Positions 54,680 through 63,545 of a DNA stretch of 64,000 bases are shown here, piece after piece. The notes below the pieces were generated by a model. That model saw only the letters and a program-made list of their open reading frames with translations. It had not been told where the DNA came from and ran no database searches. The position numbers were made by a program, and so were the translations under genes. The number at the start of each line of letters is the position of its first letter. The first letter of the stretch is position 1. Source of the stretch: Planctomycetaceae bacterium (GTDB lineage Bacteria; Planctomycetota; Planctomycetia; Planctomycetales; Planctomycetaceae); contig JAWKUA010000003.1 in the NCBI GenBank assembly GCA_041398785.1, positions 1 through 64,000 of the forward strand, in the 5' to 3' direction.

Positions 54680-54891
54680 CACTGACTCCGAAGTCTTTTG
54701 CCCGCCGCGTCGCCCGAATGGCATGTTCGGATCGCGCAGTCCTGGAAAGCTGGTTCAATGCTGAGATTCTAGTCCCGGTTTCCGAACGCCGAACAACAAC
54801 GTCACGGGAACGCCGGTGCGATATTCCGGCGACAGTTGCGGTTTGAACAGTTGCACCGACTTTGCAGACGACGAATGCCAGCGCCACCGGA

Positions 54892-56583
54892 TCAGCGCCG
54901 GTTGCTGGTGAGCCTTCGTTCCGGGAAAAACAGCAGGGCAATCACCAGCACAATGCCCGCCAGCAGGAACCACGTGCGACCGCTGAAGAGTCGGTGGAGT
55001 GAAACCCCGCCCCTGGATTTCGGCTGCCCGGATTCAAAGGCCGATTCGTCAACGACGTCCGCGGCAGCGACTGTGGCCGGATCATCAAAGAACGGCTCGT
55101 CGGAAAACTCCGCCTTGAGTTCGCGGGAGGATGAGATCTGCGTCACCGGCTTGCGGGCAGTCTTCATTCCCGGAATCACCAGTGGAGCGGGATCGGCCGG
55201 TTCCGGAAGCTGCAGCCCGACGTCAGCGGCACCATTCGTTTCGTCGCGGAAACTTACCGACATCGAATCGGCCGGTTTCGACGGGTGATCGCTGAAGGTA
55301 AACGACGGACTTTGCTGAGCTGTAATTCGCAGGCCTGCCGATTCACTGCCCGCGACTGCTTCAGCCGGATTCTGCCAGTTAAACGCGGCGGCGTCGGCTG
55401 GCTCCCACGCGTCAGCGGCGTGATTCTGACCGTCAGTGGAGAATCCATGCCGAGCGGCGGCATCAGCAAACAGGTTGAACGCGTCACGGCGATTCAGCTG
55501 ATGGTTGCCAGTCTCGCGGGCATCGCTGACCAGCCGGTCAAATTCATTTTTCGCATCGTCGGAAGTCGCCAGCAATGGAAACGCGGCAGCGTCGGCGTCG
55601 GCCAATCCCGGAGCGGCTTGACTCTGACTTCGTCCGTGCGCGACGCCCGCAGAATCGACTGCGGCGGCTTTTGGCTTTGTGTCAGCCAGCAGATCGTCAA
55701 AGTCCAGCACAAAGTCGTTGTCTTTGGTTTCGGTGCCCGTCCCGGCGAACTCATCAAACGCGTCAGCCGCCTTTGACGACTTCACGGACTCCGCGCGAGC
55801 GACGGCGTCAGATGTTCGCGCCGACAGGTCTTTCAGATCCGGCAGGTCAGCACCGAATTCGGCCATGGCGGCGTCAAAGTTGTCGGCATGTTCATTGGTC
55901 GCCTTCCTGGCGCGGCTTTCGTCGAACTGCCGATCGACAAACGCCGCAAAGGATTCCGCGTCGTCGTCGATGTCGGATTCGGACACCACCGAACGGATCG
56001 ACTTGTCGGTGGATTTCGCCTTTGACTCAGCCAGTTTCGCGTCGGCCTTCAGAGAATCGAATTCGGCAAATGCTTCTGCCAGCGCCTCCTCCATTCCGGC
56101 GGGAAGTTCGCGGGCTGCCGGTTTCTCAGCCACATCGGATTTGACTGCGGCTTTCGGCTTCGCCTTCGGCTGACCCTGGACAATGACTTCGGGTTCCGGG
56201 AAGCGGGGCTTCCTGGCTGCAGCGTTGTCGATGTCCAGAAACGGATCCGGTTCGACAGCGTTCCTGTCCGGCCGATGCAGCAGACGTCCCAGACTCAGCT
56301 TACTGAGCCGCGTGTCCCCCGAATCGTCCGACGGATTCTGCTGGTCCTTTTCGCGCGAAACGAACAATCCCCTGGCGGCCTTGAAGGGACCACCAGCCGC
56401 TTCCTCCTCGGCTGGATCGGTGGCCGCAAGCCGCGATTCCGCGGCCTCGTCCGAACGCTCCAGGTCCTCCAGTGAAACGAATCGGCTGTTTCCGGGCATC
56501 AGTTCCCGCAGGCGGCTGCCCGAACAACCCGAGGCTGCCACCAGCAACAGACTTGCGAACATCGCGATTTTGGCTGCCGACAT
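54892..56583 (-). CDS. Acidic lipoprotein with C-terminal membrane anchor
   Basis: A 563-residue protein with no recognised domain. The signal peptide MSAAKIAMFASLLLVAASGC ends in a lipobox (Cys at residue 20). The middle is very long, acidic, rich in Ala, Asp, Glu, Ser and Lys, and likely disordered, with short Phe-containing patches such as FDEFAGTG and FVLDFDDLLADT. It ends with a single membrane helix (TWFLLAGIVLVIALLFFPERR) and a basic tail. A lipid at one end and a helix at the other could tether both ends to membrane(s), possibly bridging layers, though a mis-set signal is possible. The neighbour is a PilZ gene. Confidence 0.6.
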   Translation of the reverse strand: MSAAKIAMFASLLLVAASGCSGSRLRELMPGNSRFVSLEDLERSDEAAESRLAATDPAEEEAAGGPFKAARGLFVSREKDQQNPSDDSGDTRLSKLSLGRLLHRPDRNAVEPDPFLDIDNAAARKPRFPEPEVIVQGQPKAKPKAAVKSDVAEKPAARELPAGMEEALAEAFAEFDSLKADAKLAESKAKSTDKSIRSVVSESDIDDDAESFAAFVDRQFDESRARKATNEHADNFDAAMAEFGADLPDLKDLSARTSDAVARAESVKSSKAADAFDEFAGTGTETKDNDFVLDFDDLLADTKPKAAAVDSAGVAHGRSQSQAAPGLADADAAAFPLLATSDDAKNEFDRLVSDARETGNHQLNRRDAFNLFADAAARHGFSTDGQNHAADAWEPADAAAFNWQNPAEAVAGSESAGLRITAQQSPSFTFSDHPSKPADSMSVSFRDETNGAADVGLQLPEPADPAPLVIPGMKTARKPVTQISSSRELKAEFSDEPFFDDPATVAAADVVDESAFESGQPKSRGGVSLHRLFSGRTWFLLAGIVLVIALLFFPERRLTSNRR

Positions 56584-56887
56584 CGTGTCGAACCTTCCCT
56601 CATTCTGACAGGCTCAGCATTCACAGCGGAGGATCCGACCGCTGTAGTCCCACTTCTTCTTCTGATCGTCATTTCACCACTGGCCGGAAAAACCGTCATT
56701 GCCGATCCGGTCCGTTCCGCCGCCGGTACGTTGTCCGCAGTTCCGATCCGGCAGAGTCTTTGCATCGCGAAAGCCAGCCAGGCTTTGACGGCAGGCGTTC
56801 GGACGCACTACGGTTCGGTCCGAAAACTGTGAAAATCGACTAAAGTCCGGCTCCCTGTCTTCCCCACCAGACGACGAATTCTGCGCC
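56584..56887. other. Divergent intergenic gap
   Basis: About 300 bases between the divergent lipoprotein and DUF885 genes. No gene seen; promoters for both should lie here, but I found no convincing pair of elements. Confidence 0.35.
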
Positions 56888-58642
56888 ATGAGATCACTTC
56901 CCCATTTGCCGCTCGTGTCCTGCCTGATCGCGCTAGCCGCTGTCCATCCCGTCGCCGCTCAGACTCCCGCGGAACGCATGCACGCGATTTTTGACACGGA
57001 ATGGCAGCGCACGCTGAAGGAAAGTCCGACGTTCGCGTCACAGCTGGGCGATCGGCGCTACAACACCCGATGGCCGGACGCGTCGCTGTCGGCAACCAGA
57101 GAGTCGCAGCAGCAGACCCGTCATGTCCTGGCGCAGCTGAAACGCATCGACACGTCGCAGCTTTCGGCAGCGGATCAGCTCAACCACAGACTGTTCGAGG
57201 ATCAGTACGAAACCAGCATTGCTGCAGAAGCACCGGCTGCATCTGCTGCCGCTGAACCAGCGAGGCGGAATCCAGGACGAGAGCAGCCTGGCGGATCTGT
57301 TGAAGTTTGACAGCATTCGCGACTTCGAAGACTGGATCGCCCGGCTGCGTGCGTTTCCGACGTACATGGGCCAGACGATGCGCTCATGAAACAGGGAATG
57401 CACGAGGGCATGCTGCATCCGAAAGTCGTCATGCAGCGAGTGCCCGATCAGATCCGCAAACAACTCGTCGACGATCCTCGCGAGAGTCTGTACTACAAGC
57501 CGTTCCGATCGTTCACCATCGAAATTTCAGACGCTGACAAATCCCGGCTTCAGAACGATGCCGCTGCGGCCATCGAGGAATGCATCCTGCCCTCGTATCG
57601 AACGTTCCTGAAATTCTTCGAAGAGGAATACCTGCCCGCGTCGTTTGACAGCGTTGGCTGCTGGCAGCGCCCCGAAGGACTGGAAATGTACGCCGCGCTG
57701 GCACGACAGTTTACGACGACCGACCTGACCCCCGAGCAGATTCACCAGATCGGACTCGACGAAGTCGCGCGGATACGAAAGGAAATGGAAGCCATTCAGC
57801 AGCAGGTCGGCTTCGAAGGTTCGTTTCAGGAATTCCTGACGCATCTTCGATCAGATCCGCAATTCTACTACGACAATCAGAACGACCTGCTGGAAGCCTA
57901 CCGGGAATGCTGCCGCCGGATTGATCCTCAGCTTCCAAATCTGTTTTCTCGCTTGCCGAAGATCCCCTATGAAATCGTGCCTATCCCGTCGCAGATGGCT
58001 CCCGACACCACGGCCGCTTATTACCAGCCGCCCGCCGCCGACGGCAGTCGCGCGGGAGGCTACTACGTGAATCTCTACAAGCCCGAAGCGCGGCCGAAAT
58101 ATGAAATTGAAGCGCTGTCGCTTCACGAGTCCGTTCCGGGGCACCACCTGCAGATCGCGCTGGCGATGGAGCTGGACGAAATCCCCGAATTCCGCCGCTA
58201 TGAAGGTTACACCGCGTTCATTGAAGGCTGGGGACTGTACAGCGAAAAGCTGGGTGAGGAACTCGGCCTGTACCAGGATCCGTATTCCAAATTCGGACAA
58301 TTGACCTACGAAATGTGGCGAGCCGTCCGGCTGGTTGTGGACACCGGAATGCACACAATGAAGTGGTCTCGCCAGGACGCCATCGATTTCTTCGCCGCCA
58401 ACACCGCCAAGACTCTGCTGGACATTGAAAACGAAGTTGATCGCTACATCGCCTGGCCGGGCCAGGCATTGGCCTACAAGATCGGCGAATTGAAAATTCG
58501 CGAACTTCGAGCCCGCGCGGAAGCGCAACTGGGAACTGCCTTCGACGTGAAGGAATTCCACGACGTCGTGCTGCGAAACGGAGCCGTGCCGCTGGCGGTG
58601 CTGGAAGAGATCGTCGACGCGTGGCTGGCGTCGAAGAAATGA
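56888..58642 (+). CDS. DUF885-family peptidase-like protein with two compensating frameshifts
   Basis: The span is exactly 585 codons, close to the DUF885 size, but the frame shifts twice. The first part (signal MRSLPHLPLVSCLIALAAVHPVAAQ, then TPAERMHAIFDTEWQRTLKESP) holds until 57224-57231. Homology then continues in the next frame (HRLHLLPLNQRGGIQDESS and SIRDFEDWIARLRAFPTYM) up to about 57377, where it returns to the first frame (LMKQGMHEGMLHPKVVMQ). The C-terminal domain carries the metal site ALSLHESVPGHHLQIAL and GWGLYSEKLGEELGLY. As written, translation from 56888 stops at 57310. Two opposite indels 150 bases apart suggest sequence errors, though decay cannot be excluded. A secreted metallopeptidase-like activity is inferred. 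Confidence 0.82.
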
Positions 58643-58749
58643 CCTGCAGGGCGGATGCCGGCCCGTCACATTCGCCGTTCCAACAACGCGCGGCTTTCAT
58701 TCAGTTCATCGCGATGATGTGAAGCCCGCGTCCGGATCGGAACGCACCT

Positions 58750-60219
58750 CTATGTCAGTTTGCGCTCACGGATCCAGTCGGTGTGGACTTTCTCGCCGCG
58801 AGGTTTGTCAACGCGTTCGTAGGTATGTGCTCCGAAGTAGTCTCGCTGAGCCTGCAGCAGGTTCGCGGGCAGCCGACCACGACGATAGCCGTCATAGTAC
58901 GTCAGCGCTGAACTGAACCCAGGAACCGGCAGGCCCAGTGCGATCGCCGTCGCGACGACTCGACGCCACGCGGGCTGAGCCTTGCTGATCGCAGACTTAA
59001 AGAAATCGTCCAGCAGCAGGTTTTCCAGTGTGGGGTTCTTGTCGAATGCCTTCTTGATGTCTTCCAGAAATCGGGACCGAATGATGCAGCCGCCTCGCCA
59101 CAACAGCGCGATTGGTCCGTTGTTGAGCTTCCAGCCGAACTCGGCGGCGGCGGCGTCAAGCTGAACAAACCCCTGTGCGTAGCTGCAGAGCTTGGACGCA
59201 TACAACGCCTGCCGAACGTCATCGACAAACTGGTCACGGTCGCCTTCAAACTTCGTATCCGGTCCGCTCAGGACGGTCTCCGCACGCACGCGCGCGTCCT
59301 TCTGCGCTGACAGGCAGCGGGCGAACACAGCTTCCGTAATCAGCGTCGTGGGGACTCCCAGATCCAGAGCGTGCTGGCTCATCCATTTGCCGGTTCCCTT
59401 CTGGCCGGCCGTGTCAAGAATCAGGTCGACAAGATCCTTTCCGGTTTCCCCGTCTTTGACCGTAAAGATGTCGCGAGTGATCTCAATCAGATAGCTCTCC
59501 AGCTCGCGTTCGTTCCATTCCCGAAAGACCTGATGCAGTTCCGCATTGGTCAGGCCGACACCGTGTTTCAGGATGTAGTAGGCTTCGCAGATCAACTGCA
59601 TATCGCCATATTCAATGCCGTTGTGCACCATCTTGACGTAGTGCCCTGCCCCGGCCTCGCCAACCCAGTCACAACACGGGATGTCGTGATTCGGACCGAC
59701 CTTCGCGCTGATCTTCTGCAGGATGTCTTTGACGTATGGCCACGCTTCCGGGTGACCTCCGGGCATGATGCTCGGGCCCTTCAACGCTCCTTCTTCACCG
59801 CCGGAAACGCCGGTTCCGATGAAACGAAACCCCTGCTCCTTCAGTTCGTGATGTCGTCGATTGGTATCCGTGTAGTCGGCGTTGCCGCCGTCAATGATGA
59901 TGTCTCCCTTCGCAAGCAGCGGCTTCAACTGCTCGATCACGGCATCGACCGGCGACCCGGCCTTGACCATAATCATGACGCGGCGAGGCGATTCCAGGCT
60001 GTTGACGAAGTCTTCCAGTGATTCATAGCCGTGAATCCGTTCGGCCGTGCCGGGCTCAACGACGCCCGCCGGCCGGCTGCCAAGGCCGTCGATGAACTCA
60101 CGCATCGTTTCCGTGGTGCGGTTATAGACAGCGACGTTGAAGCCCTTGTTGGCCATGTTCATGACCAGGTTCTGTCCCATCACTGCCAGGCCGATCAAGC
60201 CGATGTCATGTTTTGCCAT
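58750..60219 (-). CDS. gndA: 6-phosphogluconate dehydrogenase, decarboxylating
   Basis: A 489-residue enzyme of typical length. The N-terminal NADP-binding loop is IGLIGLAVMGQNLVMNMANKGFNVAVYNRT. Catalytic segments are GTGVSGGEEGALKGPSIMPGG and GHYVKMVHNGIEYGDMQLICE (lysine in KMVHNGIEY), and the signature ILDTAGQKGTGKWMSQHALDLGVP follows. It oxidises and decarboxylates 6-phosphogluconate to ribulose 5-phosphate with NADPH in the pentose phosphate pathway. The C-terminal RGRLPANLLQAQRDYFGAHTYER region is intact. The next gene upstream on the same strand is a KDG-type sugar kinase 148 bases away, which suggests a local link in sugar-acid metabolism. Confidence 0.96.
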   Translation of the reverse strand: MAKHDIGLIGLAVMGQNLVMNMANKGFNVAVYNRTTETMREFIDGLGSRPAGVVEPGTAERIHGYESLEDFVNSLESPRRVMIMVKAGSPVDAVIEQLKPLLAKGDIIIDGGNADYTDTNRRHHELKEQGFRFIGTGVSGGEEGALKGPSIMPGGHPEAWPYVKDILQKISAKVGPNHDIPCCDWVGEAGAGHYVKMVHNGIEYGDMQLICEAYYILKHGVGLTNAELHQVFREWNERELESYLIEITRDIFTVKDGETGKDLVDLILDTAGQKGTGKWMSQHALDLGVPTTLITEAVFARCLSAQKDARVRAETVLSGPDTKFEGDRDQFVDDVRQALYASKLCSYAQGFVQLDAAAAEFGWKLNNGPIALLWRGGCIIRSRFLEDIKKAFDKNPTLENLLLDDFFKSAISKAQPAWRRVVATAIALGLPVPGFSSALTYYDGYRRGRLPANLLQAQRDYFGAHTYERVDKPRGEKVHTDWIRERKLT

Positions 60220-60367
60220 TGGTAGCGGATTTCAAAGAAGAGGAATCTTGATCAAACGTAAGCGCCCGCTGTTCGCGAGTCCTGGTGCAACGGGACGTCG
60301 AACACCGAGCAGCAGTCGCGCAAGCCGCAAATCGTGTGGCTGCACCGGTGGCAGCAGAACTGCGGCG

Positions 60368-61441
60368 TCATCGCTGAATTCTGGCGGAACCGCCTTCCGC
60401 GAATGACCTGACCTGTTCCAGAGACGCCATCGTCGTGTCGCCGGGAAACGTTGTCAGCAGGGCTCCGTGAGCCCAGCCCAGCCGCAGCGCCTGTTCCGGA
60501 GTTTCGCCACCCATCAGGCCGTAGAACAGGCCGGACGCGAAACCGTCGCCGCCACCGACTCGGTCAAGCACATCCAGTTGCGTCTCCGGAGCCTGATACG
60601 TCTTGCCATCCAGCCACAACACAGCGCTCCAGTTGTGGCGATTCGTGGAAACGACTTCGCGAAGGGTCGTTGCGACGGCTTTCACATTCGGAAGATCCCT
60701 GGCGACCGATTCCATCATTCCGAAGAACGCCGTCGGGTCGAGCTTGCCCTTCTTTTCCACGTCCTGACCCTTCAGTCCCAGGCCCTTCTGCAGATCCTCC
60801 TCGTTTCCAACCAGGACATCGCAGTGTTCGACGATTCCTCGCAGCGTTTCCTGGGCTTTGTCGAGGCCGCCGGAAATCGCCCACAGCTTCGCTCGATAAT
60901 TCAGATCGAACGACGTGACAGCGCCGGCCTTCTTTGCCGCCTTCATGGCTTCGACGATCACTTCCGGCGTCGTCGGCGAAAGCGCCGCAAAGATACCTCC
61001 ACTGTGAAACCAGCGGACTCCGCCGGCAAAGATTTCGTCCCAGTTGAAATCACCGGCTTTCAGCATTCCGGCGGCTTCGTTGCTGCGGTTGTAAAAGACA
61101 ACGGGAGCACGCACACCGCAGCCCTGATCGCTGTACACAGTGGCCATGTTCGGCCCGCGAACGCCGTCATGTTTGAACATTTTGTAGAACGGCCTGACGC
61201 CCATCGCCCGCACTCGTTCACTGATCAGGTCGCCAATCGGGTTGTCGACCATTGCCGTCACGATGCCGGTTTTCAGACGAAAGCAATCAGACAGGTTCGC
61301 CGCGCAGTTGAATTCTCCGCCGCTGACATGGATGGCCAGTTGCGTTGCCTTTCGGAACGGAATGCGACCGGGATCCAGACGATGCACCATCGCGCCCAGT
61401 GACACAAAGTCCAGGGCGCCGGATGCGGGAATTTCAAGCAT
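60368..61441 (-). CDS. kdgK: PfkB-family sugar kinase (KDG kinase-like)
   Basis: A 357-residue ribokinase-family enzyme. The N-terminal substrate segment is DFVSLGAMVHRLD, with the conserved VSGGEFNCAANLSDCFRL. FYNRSNEAAGML, VTSFDLNYRAKLWA and VLVGNEEDLQKGLG follow, then the PfkB signature DRVGGGDGFASGLFYGLMGG that supplies the catalytic Asp. Its layout best matches 2-keto-3-deoxygluconate kinases. GGAG eight bases before the ATG at 61441 supports this start; the frame opens at 61498. Related fructokinases and other sugar kinases share these motifs, so the exact sugar is inferred. Confidence 0.8.
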   Translation of the reverse strand: MLEIPASGALDFVSLGAMVHRLDPGRIPFRKATQLAIHVSGGEFNCAANLSDCFRLKTGIVTAMVDNPIGDLISERVRAMGVRPFYKMFKHDGVRGPNMATVYSDQGCGVRAPVVFYNRSNEAAGMLKAGDFNWDEIFAGGVRWFHSGGIFAALSPTTPEVIVEAMKAAKKAGAVTSFDLNYRAKLWAISGGLDKAQETLRGIVEHCDVLVGNEEDLQKGLGLKGQDVEKKGKLDPTAFFGMMESVARDLPNVKAVATTLREVVSTNRHNWSAVLWLDGKTYQAPETQLDVLDRVGGGDGFASGLFYGLMGGETPEQALRLGWAHGALLTTFPGDTTMASLEQVRSFAEGGSARIQR

Positions 61442-61482
61442 GAAGCGTTCTCCACCGGGGTTTCGGTTGATGTCGGGCGGGT

Positions 61483-61511
61483 ATCCTAAAGACCGCACGC
61501 ATCGAATTCAA
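61483..61511 (-). promoter_or_regulatory. Candidate sigma-70-type promoter for the sugar kinase
   Basis: On the minus strand TTGAAT (61506-61511) and TAGGAT (61483-61488) are 17 bases apart, about 41 bases before the ATG at 61441. Each matches consensus at four of six positions. Confidence 0.4.
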
Positions 61512-61564
61512 AACCACGCCGGAACCCGCACGGCCGTTTGCCGAATCTGCGAATCATGTGCCGC

Positions 61565-62431
61565 TTACGGCTCACGAATCAGTTCGTCCAGCCGTTCGTG
61601 CTGTTCGATTGTCGCCGCAACGACTGCTGTGGAACCCTGCCACGAAAACTCCAGATCCGCGAATTCGGTCTGCCAGCGCTGCTGAACGGCATCCTTCCGT
61701 CGAGCGGCCACGCGGTGCTTCTGTTCGATCCGAACGGCTTCCGGAAGCGGCTCAACGCGGAGCACGCTTCCCTGTTCATCAATGTGAAACGTCAGATCGA
61801 ACTGGATCAGAATCACGGACGCATATTCGGCAAACGACACGTCCGGCAGTTCCCCGGCACGCCACAGATCGTAGGGAACCACATCCGCGTTCTCGATCTG
61901 CAGTCCCGCCTGCGGTGCCGCAGCCGTTAGCAGCTCGCGAGGTTGCGCGAGTCTCGGCCACGATGCCGGCCGATCGGCGACAATCGCGCGGTAGGTATCC
62001 GCCGGCATTATTCCGCGCAGACCGGAGATTTCCTGCCGACGCAGTTCGATGACCGTTCTCAGAGATTCGGCAGCCCGTTTCGGACCGATGTAAACAAAAT
62101 GCTCCGAATACGACACGCCGCAGTTGAGGGATTCCGCGATGCTGCGCAGCAGTTGTGCGATTGTCATTGTTCCCGAATAACTACCCGGATCGGCTGTCGG
62201 ATCGATCCGTCGGTCCAGGATGACAGGAATTCCTGTGTCTCGCTGCAGTGTCTGCAGCAGGTCTGCGGTCCGTGCGTCGCTGACCGTAAGAGTCAGTTCA
62301 GCCGCCAGCGAATCCTGGAGCGACCGCCCCGACAGAAGCCTTGCCGACGGCTGGCAAAGCGCCGGCTGCGCTGACACGGAAATCCAGCCGGCCATCCACA
62401 GTGCCGCGATACTGTTCGCTGTCGTCCGCAT
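61565..62431 (-). CDS. Secreted STN-domain (secretin/TonB short N-terminal-like) protein
   Basis: A 288-residue exported protein. The start MRTTANSIAALWMAGWISVSAQPALC gives a signal peptide; ATG 62485 is an alternative. The open frame upstream to 62971 lies antisense to the ABC permease and is discounted. Two segments resemble STN repeats: LTVSDARTADLLQTLQRDTGIPVILDRRID, then TIAQLLRSIAESLNCGVSYSEHFVYIGP, followed later by ASVILIQFDLTFHIDEQGSVLRVEPL. Such domains usually precede a secretin barrel or a TonB receptor, but here the protein ends about 90 residues later without one. Planctomycete genomes have many such orphan STN proteins of unknown role. Confidence 0.68.
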   Translation of the reverse strand: MRTTANSIAALWMAGWISVSAQPALCQPSARLLSGRSLQDSLAAELTLTVSDARTADLLQTLQRDTGIPVILDRRIDPTADPGSYSGTMTIAQLLRSIAESLNCGVSYSEHFVYIGPKRAAESLRTVIELRRQEISGLRGIMPADTYRAIVADRPASWPRLAQPRELLTAAAPQAGLQIENADVVPYDLWRAGELPDVSFAEYASVILIQFDLTFHIDEQGSVLRVEPLPEAVRIEQKHRVAARRKDAVQQRWQTEFADLEFSWQGSTAVVAATIEQHERLDELIREP

Positions 62432-62508
62432 TCTAATTCGACTTGCCAGAAGAATTGCCAACCTAAAAACGGACCGCGTGAACATCGGGCTGCCAGCGAC
62501 CGGCCTGT

Positions 62509-63330
62509 TCAGACGGTGCAGATGCTTCGACAGCGAAACACCAATCCGCCGATGAACCAACAGCAGCCGCCGATCCCCAGCAGGATCCCCACATCGCAAA
62601 ACGGGAACTGTCCCGACTGAATAATGATCGCCGGGCGGTAGTATTCCATCACGCTCAGAAACGAAACATTCTTCGCCGGATCCCAGAACTGAGCCAGAAA
62701 GTTCAGCAGAAACGACGACAGCAAGACAGCGAAGACAACACCAATCGCGCGAGTCCTGTGGTTGCTGAGAGTCGAGACCAGAAACGAAAAGCCGCCGACC
62801 GCACAATAGACAGCGAACAGGTTCAGCATCACAAACAGCGTCGGCAACCAGCCGGGCCGCATATCGGGCTGCAGAACTCCGGAAGCCAGAAAGTGACCGA
62901 GCCAGCCCGACGACAGCATTACAAGACCGGAAACCGCCCAGCCGATCGTTTCGCCGACGTACAGCGTCCACCGCGAAACGGGCAGCCCCAGCAGAAAGTC
63001 AACGGTTCCGCGGTCGATTTCTCCGGCCGGAAGACGAGTGCAATACATCACTTCATGGGCCCACGTCACCGCCAGCACGGACGGATGGACCCACAGGAAC
63101 GCCTGAATCATTTGAGCCGTGAACTCGTCGCCCGGATCGATCCCCAGCAGCGCGGTGATGATTGGCTTGATGAATGGCAGGCGTTCAAAGACCTTGTCGA
63201 TGTCGCTGAGGATCTTCGGCAACAGCGTCGTCAGCAGGGCCATAATCAACCCCAGCCCCACGCTGAAGAACAGCACCGGCCAGCGAATCTCGTGGAAGAT
63301 CTTGTTCAGGATGCCTCGCATGGTCCACAT
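62509..63330 (-). CDS. ABC-2 type transporter permease
   Basis: A 273-residue permease with six predicted membrane helices. The start MWTMRGILNKIFHEIRWPVLFFSVGLGLIMALL and the motif EIDRGTVDFLLGLPVSRWTLYVGE, typical of ABC-2 permeases (the coupling helix reads TVDFLLGLPVSR), place it in that family. Later helices include LSSGWLGHFLASGV and MLNLFAVYCAVGGFSFLVSTLSN. It follows the ATPase gene on the minus strand by 215 bases, so they form a single export system; the substrate is not predictable. Its 3' end is close to the STN protein gene. Confidence 0.85.
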   Translation of the reverse strand: MWTMRGILNKIFHEIRWPVLFFSVGLGLIMALLTTLLPKILSDIDKVFERLPFIKPIITALLGIDPGDEFTAQMIQAFLWVHPSVLAVTWAHEVMYCTRLPAGEIDRGTVDFLLGLPVSRWTLYVGETIGWAVSGLVMLSSGWLGHFLASGVLQPDMRPGWLPTLFVMLNLFAVYCAVGGFSFLVSTLSNHRTRAIGVVFAVLLSSFLLNFLAQFWDPAKNVSFLSVMEYYRPAIIIQSGQFPFCDVGILLGIGGCCWFIGGLVFRCRSICTV

Positions 63331-63545
63331 CGTCAGCGACCGGCGGGAAGACCGGCAGGAAGGAAGTCACCGGCACGGCGCCGGTGTGATGAATTTGAGC
63401 CGGAAGAATACTCCACTTTCGAAGCAGGGATCACACAAAGCCCGCACCTTCGCGGCACAACGTCGCGGAAGAAACGCAACGCGAAATCTAAAGGCATGAC
63501 GAAACCCTGTCCGCGTCCGGCGGATTGTTTCTCCGGTCAGGCAAG

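Noticed and set aside
62485..62971. Upstream extension of the STN-domain frame
   Set aside because: It lies antisense to the well-supported ABC-2 permease gene; the signal peptide starts at 62431.
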